Shown here: positions 1-11,334 of the stretch, piece by piece
Layout: each line of letters begins with the position of its first letter
How positions within the stretch are numbered: position 1 is the first letter of the stretch
NCBI GenBank assembly: GCA_016617785.1
Contig: JADILM010000001.1
Coordinates: 372,001 to 436,000 of the forward strand
Source of the DNA: Sporobolomyces roseus
Taxonomy: Eukaryota > Basidiomycota > Microbotryomycetes > Sporidiobolales > Sporidiobolaceae
Length of the DNA: 64,000 nucleotides
Direction of reading: 5' to 3'
Notes under the pieces: model-generated
Told to the model about the DNA's origin: nothing
The model's database searches: none
Seen by the model: the letters and a program-made list of their open reading frames with translations, nothing else
Position numbers and translations under genes: made by a program

Positions 1-213
1 GAACGTGTGTGTCATAGGATCTTCCAAGAATGCGAAAATTGAACCTCCTCACTACTTCCTCATTTGCAGCTCGATCTCTTCTACTCAGATTTGTCGCTTT
101 AGACTCAACCACTCGCTTCGTTGTCGTCGCTTCGGACTCGCCGCGGACCAGATCGACTCGGATTTCTCGCTCTCGATTCTCGCTTTCTTTCCCTTCTTCA
201 CCTTTCCCACGAT

Positions 214-1337
214 ATGCCACCCTTCTCTTCCTTCAATCCTCTCAAGCGTGATAAATCCAGGCCGCAAGTCCTCGAGTCCTCTTCCAGTGCCGCAGGGAAC
301 CAATCGGGTTCCGAGCGGTTAAAGGCCATTTCAATTTTCTCACATGGCCATCTGCTCGAGAATCAAGTCGAAGCGGGAACCACCCAAGAGAATCGAGTAA
401 TCGAGATCAATAAGCGCCGGATGAATTCGTTGCTGACAACCGCTGCGCTCGGAATCGCCAGGAGAATGGATGAATCGACGGTAACCCTTGAGGACTTTCA
501 TCATTGGGTTGAGAACTTCAAGGCAGCGCTCACGACCCCTGACCATCCCAACTGGAACTATTCGCATGATTCCAATTTCGCGACTATCCTCAGGACCATC
601 GAGAATCTCTGGATTCAGGACAATCAACGCCTCGAGCGTCGACCCATTTCTACTCTGCTCTGCCTCCTGCCTCTTTTCAGTTGACCTCGAAGCGGACCCT
701 CTTCATGGACAGATCAAGCTCGTGCCACTCGATTTCGTCTCGCAGATGCACTTGGAGGTGACATCGCTCATTTCTCGTTTATTCGTTTGCGCCAGCTCAG
801 GTTTCTGATTATCGGATTGTTTGCAGACTCCTGTCGTAGCACGCAAACAGAGATTGACACAGGCAATGAGGATTATCATCGAGAACAACTGTAAAATCGA
901 TGAGGCCAATCGTGGTTTGGTTCAAGCGTGGTCGAACGAGTTGACTCACAAGCTCAGGACAATGTACGCCTCTCACGTCGACTACAACTTCGACAACAAT
1001 CACAGCTGGATCAGAATCTGGATCGTGATCTCTCACATCGTGTTGTACAAGGAAGACAATTCGGCTGATTATCAAGTGAGCAACTCGACCATTCTCTGTC
1101 TCGATCGTGTAGACTCACACTCTGTTCTTGCGCGATGCGTAGATCGTCAAACGGGGCGAAATTGTCCCAAAGTTCGGAGTCGAAAACCTCGTCAAAAACA
1201 TGGAGCTTCGAGTTGAGTTTTGACAAAGCGATACTTTCAGCGCGAGATGTCGCTTCCTCCCCTCCGCAAAACTGACGTCCTTTTCTACACACTACAGGCT
1301 CCTGGATCCTCACACACTCATCTAGGCTCAGAGTAGT
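214..1337 (+). CDS. Orphan alpha-helical protein A
   Basis: I do not recognise this gene. A spliced model runs from the ATG at 214 through about five exons. Exon 1 encodes a Ser-rich N-terminus and a helical segment with the motif EDFHHWVENFKAAL. Then come short exons near 671-757, 827-1075 and 1149-1210, and a last exon at 1299-1337 ending GSSHTHLGSE. Donors and acceptors are canonical (for example CAG/GTGAGC near 1075 and TAG/ATCGTC near 1149). The middle exon encodes amphipathic helices with a QAWSNELTHKLRTMY patch. No signal peptide or membrane segment is evident. The layout resembles orphan protein B at 13258 (Ser-rich head, a W-containing helix, then a KW/QAW helix), which may mean distant paralogy; that is inference. 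An upstream in-frame ATG at 121 is possible, and the 5' end could lie outside the window. The 3' end converges on COX13 with about 300 nt between. Confidence 0.5.
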
Positions 1338-1641
1338 TCGGCGCGAAGCGATTGCAATATCGAGAATTTTTACTGTGCGAAGTTGACAAGCTGTTTCTAC
1401 ATTCGGCTCGTGAGACCGCTACTGCTCGGCGCACCCATGATTCGGGACATTTGCCGGGGTAGGGCGGCCGATCGAGAGAAGGCGGAGAAGAGCAGAGTGG
1501 AGTGTAGAACGAGGATGCAATCAGCTTTTTTTGTGTCTCGCTCTCTCGCTCGTGATAGAGTATACCATCGAGATTGCACCCATCCTATCACCACCCTTCC
1601 TTACATAACAACCGACTCCCCGAATCTACACAGAAGAAAGC

Positions 1642-2622
1642 CTAATCATCGAGGGGAACTTGAACCTTTTCGTTCCAGAACAAGGTCTTGTTCGAAGGCC
1701 AAGGCATATCCTTGTCTCGCTTGTTGAAGTCTGTATTCGTCACATATAGTAAGAGGGTCAAAATTGTAAGCGCTCAAAGAGATGGAGCGAAGGAGGAAAG
1801 AAAAGCTTACAAGGGTACTTGATACGAGGAGGGAGGTCTCCACCGTTCTCGTGCTTGATGTGTTCGAGATGAGCTTCGTGTTCATCAGCCATCGACTTGG
1901 CGTTGAGGAGACCGACGAGAACTGTTTGCGAGAGGCAGGAGACACGAAAGAGGTGAAAGAGAGAAAGATCGTCAGCATCTCGTTTCGCTGTTATGCGGAC
2001 TTGCGCCTCCATCCCTGTATCACGGTTCTGACGACGAGCACTTCTCCGAGCTAGGCCTATGATCTCGTCAAATGCTTCCCTCACAGTTTGACCGGTCTAC
2101 CCGCAACTTTCGCAATCCTCGTCCGGCTCTTCGGCCCGTCGACTTCGTGCAGCACTGATCTGTATGATTAAGGAGTTGTGAAGCGGTTACTGACCTGCAG
2201 GGAAAGCGACGTAGTAACTGTTTAGGGGGAGAAGACGAGAGAAGGTCAGCCAAACCATCTCTGAGGGGATCCGAAAGAGTTGCGAGTAGCTCTATAGCTC
2301 TTTGGGAGTCACTAGACCATCCCAACATCCATCTCTATCCTCCACTAGTCCTAGTCCCGGTTGATCAAGTTGATTTCCCAAACAAGTCGATTCCGCTTCA
2401 TCTCTCTCCTCTTCACAGCTCACTAGTTCATTCAGAGGAATAGTAGACTTACGTGAGTTTCCTCCACAATTCAGCAGAGTGTCCAGCGTGATCAGCGACG
2501 GCTTTACGAGACTTCATGAATTCAGTCTCGGCTCCTGCATTCATGGAAGCCTCGTTGGCGATAGTACGACGTTGAGCGGGTCCAGCTTGGCGGAATACAG
2601 TTCGGAAAGCGGGTCGGAACAT
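1642..2622 (-). CDS. COX13: Cytochrome c oxidase subunit 6A (Cox13)
   Basis: This is the nuclear-encoded, inner-membrane subunit VIa of respiratory complex IV, which stabilises the dimer and binds nucleotides. Four exons on the minus strand were assembled: 2453-2622, 2195-2217, 1811-1921 and 1642-1730. They sum to 393 nt, or 130 residues plus stop, the usual family length. The N-terminus is an Arg-rich presequence (MFRPAFRTVFRQ). The family signature follows: HSAELWRKLT, the single membrane segment YYVAFPAVLVGLL, the acidic/His linker ADEHEAHLEHIKHENG, and the C-terminal IKYPYFNKR and KTLFWNEKV. Exon 2 is only 23 nt and encodes most of the start of the membrane helix; without it the frame is lost. 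The stop at 1642 faces the 3' end of orphan gene A. Confidence 0.93.
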
Positions 2623-2936
2623 GATTGGAGAGTAAGGAGGTGGTGCAGGTCGGAAACAAACGAACGAATCGATCGAAAGGAATACTCGTTTCTTACACTT
2701 CACTTCGATTCACTTATGACTGCTCTGGACCTGAGAAGACGACTAGCGAACGAGCAGACTGTCAGAACCGCACCCCGCGTTCGTTCCATCTCGTCGTTCT
2801 CTCTCTCTGTCTCTCTTTTTTGCTTCGGAGAACTCTCAACTGCACAACTCCAAATGAATCTTAGACTGACAGGACTGTATAGAACGAGTGTGGGTATCTA
2901 CGACAACCTGACCCAACTTGGATCCACTTCTCAACC

Positions 2937-4830
2937 TCAAGCGAATTTAGCCATCTCGAATTCATTCTTCTCTCCTCCCTTCTTCTCTCCACCACCCCTC
3001 AACCTATCGAACGTAACCTGATAATTCCCGACTTCACTACTTCCATTCAAATCGATCCTGCCTTTCCTCGTCCCATCGAAACCTTCTTCGTCCTCTCCAA
3101 TTTCATCAACCATTTCGTGTTCGACCACGACACGAACGGGAGCGTCAACATGGCGAGACTTGAACCGTTCGAGTGTAAACTTCTCGATCGGGTCGAGGGC
3201 TCCGTTCCCGTGTGGAGAGCGGGAGTTGAAAGTCGCGAAGAGGGAAATGATGTAGATTTTAGGGGAGAAGAATGCGAAGCTATTTCCGAAGGGAGAGCTC
3301 AGTTAAGCAGAAGGTTTTTGAGGTAGAAAAGGCAGAGGAGAGATGAGGACTTACACGGTGTATTGAAGTCCGTTCGAACGAGATACGAAGAGTCTGGAGC
3401 AAAAAGCGCAAATGAATCTGAATCAGCAGCTACTCAATCAAGAATGTCGTAATATGATTCTATGAGACGCACGCTAGAACGATTGCTTGTACTGCAAGTG
3501 AGATTGAATTCGTATGGAAGATCCTATTCGAGAGTGTCCTCCACTTTGTCGCTTGACGCAATTCGTCTCGACGAGCAATGTCGCTCGAGGAGGATTTCGT
3601 CGTCAAGTTTGGAGTCGGGCGAGTACGGTAGACGAGGTGATTGAGCATAGTGACGCTACAGATTCGAGAGCATGGTCGATACAGGTAGAGATATGTTGGA
3701 GAGACAAGACTTACAAGATGAAAAGATCTGGGGAGCAAGGTGAAGTCGAAAGAAGATTTAGTTATAACACCTACCTCGGTCGATAGAATGTTCGTAGCTT
3801 ACCGACGGATAGAGCACCCGAGTACCATCCATATGAGACCTAATGTTCGAACATTGCAAGAAACGTTTTGCAGTCAGCGACGAAATCGAATTCGACGGAA
3901 CCACACAAACGCTCGTCGAGAGCCTACCCACCTCGCGTAGACGATCGAACTGTATATCGTGAGGCCCACCGATCGATAGCAACACCGTCATGTAAACTGA
4001 CACACCTATCATTGAAACCTTAAACTCTCAGCTCGGATTTCGCACCTCACTTCGTGCGCGAAGGACCTCCTCGCCACATCGAGAGTGAAAGGAAAATTGG
4101 GGACTCACCGAAACAAGCGAATGAGACGATTGCAAAGGGCAACACAGCGAATCTCAAAAACGCTTTCGATCTACCTGAAGTCAACCAGGTTCTCCACAGA
4201 TAGAACGCTTGGACAATGACAACAACCAATCCACTGTAATATGACCAGCTATCATGTCAGCTCGAGAAGGAGAGGGCGGAAGACGGGGGAAGAGAGCAGC
4301 GTTACTTGAGAAAATGATAAGCTGCTAATTCCCAAGGCGTATGATCGAGTTCTTGTGGATTCAAGAAATGAGTGACTGGAGCAACATCAGGAGTGAGTCG
4401 TCGAATACATTCAGCATGAGAAGTTAAAGAAGTCAAGGATCGGCGAGCGTCAGTACCGTGTGTTCGAGCTTTCTTTTTTTTTTCGCAAAGTGAGAAAAAC
4501 CCTCACCAGTCCAAGAATAAACCCTGTTTCCTCGTTTCACACTCGTTCCCTGATCAGCGTTCCTCACCTTGAGAGCAAGAGAATGGTTCGAACTCACCAA
4601 CTCGTATCAACTCCACTTCCAACCAACCCCAACAAAGTCAACCCAAAAACACTCGACTTGATCCACCAACCGTCCGAATTGAACCTCGTAAAATAAGTAG
4701 TAGCTATTTAACTCATTTCCCCAAAATCAGTAATACAGGATTCCTTTCAAGGCGGTTAGAGAGAACGATACCGAGTGATAGAACTAGTCCTGATGAGATG
4801 CATGATAAAACGCCTCCTACGAGCTATTTC
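2937..4830 (-). CDS. DUF6534-like multi-pass membrane protein
   Basis: This is a many-exon membrane protein on the minus strand. Translated exons give, in order: a first hydrophobic helix (VGGVLSCISSGLVLSLGIVL, near 4750-4820); a second (FGLTLLGLVGSG, near 4600-4680); a loop ending TPWELAAYHFLK (near 4317-4450); YSGLVVVIVQAFYLWRTW (near 4100-4230); FKVSMIGVSVYMTVLL (near 3940-4020); small exons including one of about 13 nt near 3720; a basic loop (near 3480-3640); SRSNGLQYTV; and finally KIYIISLFATFNSR before a hydrophilic tail ending MAKFA at 2937. The order of helices, the VQAFYLWR segment and the closing xYxxSLxATxNxR motif match the basidiomycete DUF6534 family. Function is unknown, and a sensor or receptor-like role would be speculation. 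The start codon is not settled, so the 5' boundary is approximate. Confidence 0.6.
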
Positions 4831-5407
4831 AACACACCCCTCCTCATCTTTGTTCAGTATGAGCGAAAGGGGAGGATGGGAGGAGAAGAGGAGGAGGGTG
4901 TGGTACGAACGAGTGGTGCGAGAGTTCGTTCGAGATCATCAGGTTTCGAGGCCATTCCTTTACTTTCGGAGAGTGAGAAGAGAGAGGAAATAAAGGGAGA
5001 AAAAGAAGAGAGAACAAGGAGTCTTCAAGCCGCGTGTACAAAGGGAGGGGGGGAACGGAAATGCCGCGGATCTCGGGAATCGCGAGCAACAAATAAAGTG
5101 AAACGAAGCTGGGTGGTTTGAGAGATGCACCTGTATGATGCTGAGTTCTGTAGGGTCGATTGGGAGTAAGGGGACTGAGCAGAGTGTGGGCAGGAAGACC
5201 GAAGGAAAGAAGGAAAGTTTTTTCGAAGGAAAAAAGGAGATTTTGAATCTTCTTCGGAAGTTGTTTTGACGGAAGATGGGTCTCCGCATACTCTGAGAAG
5301 CTCGAAGACGACGAAAGTGAACGTTGTGGTATTCTTGAGAGGATCGTTACAGTGGGAAGAGGAGAGGGGGTACAGAAAGCAGATCGAGAATCGAGGCAAA
5401 GTGGTGT

Positions 5408-5956
5408 CTATCCTTGACGCTGATGAGGAGACAATGGGTCAGCCGAGGACACACACGAGCTGTAGAGAACAGAGTAGCTTACCTGCTTGTGCTTAGGGTC
5501 TCTCGAACACAAGACAAAGAGAGTTCCCTGCCTCTTTACGATACTACATCCTTCACAATACTTCTTGATACTACTCCTAACCTTCATACCCCTCTTTCCG
5601 GTCTCTCCTACCTTCTTCTCGACCTCCGAGTTGACTTCTGGTCGTTTGATCGATGAGGAAGAGAGTGGTCTCGAAGGAGGAGTGATAATAGTTGAAATAG
5701 GGGATAATCTAGCAGCGCATCTCGCACAACCACAGGATCGAGGGTGAGAGGCAGAGGTGTCGGTCAAGTGGGAGAGTTGGCGAGAGTGATTGGGAGTCGG
5801 GAGGGAAGAGATGGGACAGTTTCGAGGAGCACATCGGGCGCAGGTGCATAGTTGAGGGTGGGAAGAGGGAGTGATGAGAGTAGAGACAGTGCGGAGTGAA
5901 GTGGACTGAGTTGATCGGAGTACTCGGAGGGAGGTGGGTCGGATAGTGGTCAACAT
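5408..5956 (-). CDS. RTC6: Mitochondrial ribosomal protein bL36m
   Basis: This is the large-subunit protein bL36 of the mitochondrial ribosome (Rtc6 in yeast). Exon 1 (5483-5956) encodes a 125-residue N-terminal extension followed by the complete bL36 core: [18 protein letters not shown] and then CSRDPKHKQ, with the CxxC...C...H zinc ligands. A 12-nt last exon (5408-5419) supplies the expected RQG end and the stop, giving 161 residues. The family is normally about 40 residues in bacteria and about 90 in yeast. The extension is odd: it holds two copies of HPxxCxCARC (residues ~33-42 and ~71-80), and the spacer between them is Ser/Thr/Pro-rich. It lies head to head with the 75 kDa complex I gene, with 215 nt between start codons. 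Confidence 0.9.
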   Translation of the reverse strand: MLTTIRPTSLRVLRSTQSTSLRTVSTLITPSSHPQLCTCARCAPRNCPISSLPTPNHSRQLSHLTDTSASHPRSCGCARCAARLSPISTIITPPSRPLSSSSIKRPEVNSEVEKKVGETGKRGMKVRSSIKKYCEGCSIVKRQGTLFVLCSRDPKHKQVSYSVLYSSCVSSADPLSPHQRQG

Positions 5957-6171
5957 TCTGTGAAAGGAAGAGGCAAATCAAGATTAGCGATTCAACTATG
6001 AAAGACTCGCTCGCTGGTCTAGAGTGGATGAGAACGTACCTTGGAATAGATCTAGTCAGAGTAAGAGTGATCAAGTGAGGAGTAAGAGGTTGCGAGTCTA
6101 GTTCACTTCGATTGGTCGCATCGATTGCTTCTCTCCCTCTCTCCTCTCTTACTTCCTTTCTAATTCAAGAA
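5957..6171. promoter_or_regulatory. Shared divergent promoter, bL36m / NDUFS1
   Basis: These 215 nt separate the start codons of two oppositely oriented genes for mitochondrial proteins. The stretch is pyrimidine-rich on the NDUFS1 side, with CTCTCCCTCTCTCC-type tracts typical of fungal core promoters and leaders. No TATA box is obvious. That it acts bidirectionally is inferred from geometry alone. Confidence 0.4.
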
Positions 6172-9100
6172 ATGTCGAGCATGCTTCGAAGAACTCCCAA
6201 CGTAGCATCTTTGGCAGCTCGTCGAATCCCTTCCGCCAGTTCAACTCGTTGCCTCAGTTCAACCGCCAAAAGACAATCAGACATCACTTTGGAGGTAGAC
6301 GGCGTATCAGTTACTGTACCACAGGGTACCGCTCTCATTCAAGCTTGTGAGAAAGCTGGTACGTTCATCTTCTCCTTCTACGAGATTACAATTCCACTCG
6401 ACCCGATTGGAGGCAAACCTTCTACCCTTCATCTCGCGATGCTTCGAGGTGGATTGCAGAGTCATGCCAGCTCACGGAGATTACAACACGGATTCGATCG
6501 GGAAGCAGCAAGTGCGAGGTGGAGAATTTCAGAAGGAGAACCGAAACGAGCGAGGGGCAATCGACGAAACACCCTAGCGAGGTCTTTGGAAAGGCATGGG
6601 ATCTCTAGGATATCCATAAAGTCTCTGCGAAAGACGCGGAGCGAAGGTGGCAAGATGGATTCGGGACTTTCGACGAGAATCGCAGAGCAAGCGAAGGATC
6701 GAATCTGTTCAACTTCACTCGAGAGGACCTCGTCGAACTCGCGCTGACCCTCTTTACCTACTCTGAATAGGTGCTACCATTCCCCGTTTCTGCTACCATG
6801 ATCGATTGAACATTGCTGGTAACTGCCGGTAAATCAAACCTCTTTTCATTCTCCTCTTCCCCTTCGCCTGATTGCTCACAACCCTCTCTGAATCCCATAG
6901 AATGTGCCTCGTCGAAGTTACTCCTGGACCACCGAAACCTCAAGCTTCTTGCGCTCTCCCTGCCATGTTTGTCGAATTCTCCTTTCCTCCTGTTCTCGAA
7001 ATCTCTGTTAATTTCGCAACTCTGCAGGCCCGGACAAAAAGTCAAGACCAATTCACCTACCGTTCACAAGGCTCGTGAAGGAGTTATGGAGTTCCTTCTC
7101 GCGAACCACCCTCTCGACTGCCCGATTTGCGACCAAGGAGGAGAGTGCGACTTGCAAGATCAATCGATGCGTTACGGATCGGACCGAACTCGGTTCCACG
7201 AGATTACCGGAAAGCGTGCGACAGAGAACAAGAACTTCGGACCTTTGATCAAGACTTCGATGAACCGATGCATTCACTGCACTCGATGTGTTCGATTCGC
7301 GAACGAAGTCGCAGGTGTTCAAGATTTGGGAACTTCGGGAAGAGGAAACGATATGCAGATTGGAACTTATATCGAGAAGACGATCAACTCTGAAATGTCG
7401 GGAAACATTGTCGATTTATGTCCAGTCGGTGCCCTCACTTCGAAACCTTACGCTTTCGAAGCTCGTCCTTGGGAACTCAAGAACACTGAATCGGTCGACG
7501 TACTCGATGCCGTTGGATCCAACATCAGGATCGACTCGAGGGGTGTATTGGTGATGCGAGTTGAACCGAGGTTGAACGATGAGATCAACGAAGAGTGGAT
7601 CAATGACAAGACTCGTTACGCTTACGATGGACTCAAGACTCAACGTCTCAACACTCCTTTGATTCGTCGTGGTGATCGATTCGAATCCGCCGACTGGCCC
7701 ACTGGTAAGCAACCTCGACTTTTCTCGACTTGATTTTCGAACCTCTGCTCACATCTCTCTACCTCTCTCTTTTAGCTTTGAACGCCGTCAAGGAGGGACT
7801 CGCCGCCTCAGGTGCATCCGGAAACGAGATTCAAGGTGTAGCTGGTGCTCTCGCCGATACCGAATCCCTCGTCGCCCTCAAAGATCTCATGAACCGACTC
7901 GGATCCGACAACACTACTCTCGATCAACCGCTCGGTGCCGCTCCTCCCGCTCACGGTGTCGACTTCCGATCCAACTACACTTTCGGTTCTACCATCGCCG
8001 GTGTCGAACACGCCGATCGAATCCTCCTCATCGGTACGAACCCTCGTCACGAAGCCGCCATCATCAACGCTCGTATCCGCAAGAGTTGGTTGAGACACGA
8101 GACCGATTTGGCCTTGATCGGTGAAGAGTTCGATTCGACTTTCGGTTACGATCACTTGGGTGCCGACCTCGCAGCGGTCAAGAAGACTCTCGGAGACGCA
8201 AACTCGAAATGGGCGAAGGAACTCAAGAACGCTCAACGACCTCTCATTGTCGTCGGTTCTGCTATCGCTGAACACGAGGATGGTGCCAAGGTTCTCGCCG
8301 AGGTCGCCAAATTCGTTGAAGCCAACTCTGCGAAGTTCGTTACCGAAGAATGGACTGGTTACTCTGTTCTCCAGCGAGTGAGTTGATTCTCCCTCACTCC
8401 GACGTGGATTCCGTTTCGCTAACTTCCTCTTCTATCTCAATTCAGGCTGCCTCCCGAACAGCCGCCTACGACATTGGTTTCGCTCCTTCCGCCTCCGCCT
8501 CTTCCACCGAACCTAAATTCGTCTACCTCCTCGGTGCCGACGAGTTCTCTCCCGCTTCCATTCCCCGAGATGCTTTCGTCGTTTACCAAGGTCACCACGG
8601 AGACGCCGGTGCTCAATACGCCGATGTCGTTCTTCCCGGAGCTGCCTACACCGAAAAGGCCGCGACATGGGTCAACACTGAAGGACGAACTCAATTAGGA
8701 CGTACTGCCGTTCCTCCTCCAGGTGCCGCTCGAGAAGATTGGAAGATTATTCGAGCCTTGTCAGAAGTCGTCGGAGAAACTTTACCTTATGATGATACCG
8801 GAGCTATTCGTGATCGATTATGGGACATCTCTCCTTCGTTGGTGAGATATGGTGAACTCGAACGACCGAGTTCAGTTCTCGAGGGTTTGAAAGCGTTGAG
8901 GGCACAGGCGGAACGGGAAGGGGACAAGCGAAAGGGTCTCGATGGAAACAAGGGAGCGTTCAAGAAACCTATTGGAAACTTCTACCGAACGGACGCTATC
9001 TCGAGGGCTTCAGTGACAATGGGACACTGCACCGTACGTTTTGCTCTCTCCCTTTTTTCTGTCTGCTCGCTTCGAATCCGACTGACTCGGTCGCTGCTCT

Positions 9101-9175
9101 CGTTTACAGAAAGCGTTTGTTGAGGGAAAGACCGGAGCTGATGGAGATGTCAAGCCTATCACTGTTCACGCTTAA
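6172..9175 (+). CDS. NDUFS1: NADH:ubiquinone oxidoreductase 75 kDa subunit
   Basis: This is the iron-sulfur core subunit of the complex I peripheral arm, on the electron path from FMN to quinone. Seven exons (6172-6358, 6771-6828, 6901-6966, 7028-7704, 7776-8377, 8446-9033, 9110-9175) sum to 2,244 nt, or 747 residues, the family length. After an Arg/Ser presequence come the [2Fe-2S] ferredoxin-like domain (ACEKAG, CYH, GNCRMC), the HxxxCxxCxxxGxC cluster site ([18 protein letters not shown]), the [4Fe-4S] site [13 protein letters not shown] with [10 protein letters not shown], and the molybdopterin-oxidoreductase-like domain (for example [20 protein letters not shown]). Starting at 6172 gives a clean presequence ([10 protein letters not shown]); an in-frame codon at 6112 lies in the pyrimidine-rich leader. 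Intron 1 is about 412 nt, several times longer than the others. Confidence 0.96.
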
Positions 9176-9502
9176 TCGGCCGTTTCGTGGTTTGAAAAAG
9201 GAATCGCTTTTCCCTAAAGGTTGAGATATAGTTGCAGAAGAGGAGGGGGCTAGTTGGTTTTAAATAGTTTTATGTTTTGTGCTCCTTCTTTCTTTCTTCC
9301 TTTCGCTTTCCTGCTTAACAACCTTGCTCTTCGTTCTCTTCTCTTTTTGATAATTGTACATTCTTTCGCTTCTTCTTTCCGAACGTCTCTCGCTTCATCT
9401 CGTCTCCCTCAGTTGCGAATGAGAGGTAACGATGCTTGCGATATTATATATTGTGCAACAAGAGAGCTTCTAGCAATGTCAAGTGGGTGTAGGAAAGGTG
9501 CA

Positions 9503-11334
9503 TCAATCTCTCGCTAAAAGCTTCTTCTCGTCTCTCCATCCTTGTAGAACTGGCGGAAGGAACTCGAATACCCCTACGACGATACCGCAAGCAGGAGCGA
9601 CCTACAACAACCAATCAGGGTCAGCTCGAGTCGCACGTTCAGAAAGAGAAGAGGAACGTACCTTTGCTAATCGAGGAGTCAGACCTTTAGTCATTCCATT
9701 CCAACCTTCCCGCTTGAAAATGTCGGCGAGGATAGAAAGCGTCTTAGTAGGTTGTGAAGAGGAGGATACAGCTTGTCGACGAGTTTTAACGACATCGAAA
9801 GGATTCGTCAAAGTTGCGGCGATCTTTGGTCGAATCGTTGAAGTCAGTGCGATAATCTAGCGCAAGATATTATAGCGAACGTACCATTCCACTTCCAGCA
9901 CCACTGACGAAAGCGATTCCGAACTCTTTCCATTTCCTCCATTCTTCGTCTCCTCCCCTCAGACTTCCCGTACCTTCTCCCAACCCTTTCCCAGTCAACG
10001 CTCTTTTGATCCCTTCATAGCCCGCCCAATAGATCCCAGAGAAAGGTACGTCTCGCCATAAAGTCGGTGGTAGACCTTTCCAAGCTGTACTCCATCTCAA
10101 CGTTCGAATCAAGTGAAGGAGTGAAGTTCGAGATTGAGAAGTTTGTGCTTGTATTTGCGTTCGGAGGAGTTCGGCGGGGGACAAGAGACATGCTACTGCA
10201 GCTCGAGAGGCGGATCCAGCGAAGAGAGGGACTCCAGCGAGATAGGTCGGTGAGAGTCGTGGTTCGGTTTCTCCGATTCGAGGAGGTAGAGTCGCCCAAC
10301 TTGGTGGATTCGAGAAGGCTGTCCGTCTACCCCAATCGTATCCAACCATGTAAATAACTTGTCCCGGTACAGACATCATTAGAGCTGGTCCAGTCCCTCG
10401 CCATAATGAAACGACTCCTTCTGATCTGACGATGTGGAACAACGCGTCCCAGAATCCAGTCAAGTGCCGAGGTGAAGGAGTATGTGAGATGTAAGGGAGG
10501 GATTGGGAGGCTTGAATGGCGGAAGGATAGAGACAGCTGGCGGGAGAGGGAGTTGCGAGAATGGCAGAACCGGCAGAGGAAGAAATGGCGAATTGGGTAG
10601 GAGCTGGAATCGATGCGAGGTGATGTAGGTGCTGTGGGAAGTTGACCGAGTGTGCCCCAGCTGCAGGGAGAGACGAACGAGCTATCCGAGGGTCGAATTT
10701 GCAGAGGAGAGTTTTGTCGGAAGTGTTGGCCGAGAAGAAGGTCTTCTGGCAGCAAGTTGTCGCTGCTTTTGTTGAGGCGATCTGAGGTGGCGCTGTCGAG
10801 GTACTAGGGATTGGAGGGGGCCAGGGAGTGGTCGAGGTGGAGTAAGAAGGGGGAGGTAATCTCGAGGAAGGAACGAAGAGGGGTTCTTGACTAGGTTGAG
10901 TTTGAAGTCGGGTTTTGATCACATCGAATGGAGTCACTGTCAAGGATAAACTAGCCTGGTCAGTACCGGTAGTCAATAGATCGTGAAGATGTTGCTTCGA
11001 TGCCATCATCTCTGAGTTCCAGCCGATCGCACTCTCTGATTACTTCGCTACCTGGCACATACTCTTGATAGGAGCCTAGAATCACTTTCCCTACCCTCAG
11101 CGAGCTCTCCCTTTGCGCTAATGACTTGATCCGGCTTCCCTCCAAAGATCTGTCTTCTTGCTTCCTTCCACCTATGAGAAGACCTAGCAATGTGTACGTA
11201 CTTGTGAGACTAGTGAGGATGGCACCACTACATGCTGCTATAGTCTTGTCCTTCTCCGCTGTGTAATCCCGCTGAGTAACTTCTGCCACTCGAGGACTTT
11301 CAATCTCCTCAGACAATGCATTCTCGAGTAACAT
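9503..11334 (-). CDS. MTM1: Mitochondrial carrier, Mtm1/SLC25A39-40 type
   Basis: This is an inner-membrane solute carrier of the Mtm1/SLC25A39/40 branch, linked in other organisms to mitochondrial glutathione import and Mn/Fe homeostasis. Four exons (11202-11334, 9885-10936, 9662-9856, 9503-9601) sum to 1,479 nt, or 492 residues, long for the ~300-residue superfamily but usual for this branch with its loop insertions. Three repeats are visible by their signatures: TPFDVIKTRLQTQ (repeat 1), SPAELLRTQIQAQ (repeat 2) and NPFDVVKTRRQAV (repeat 3). Repeat 1 is followed by a long Ser/Thr/Pro-rich insert with scattered Cys, a feature of SLC25A39-like carriers. The first splice joins LT to MTPFDV. 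The gene ends tail to tail with NDUFS1, about 330 nt away. Confidence 0.88.

Noticed and set aside
5025..5399. 124-residue minus-strand frame upstream of the DUF6534-like gene
   Set aside because: Phe/Ser/Pro-rich composition typical of pyrimidine-rich noncoding DNA; it has no domain and does not join the next exon with certainty.
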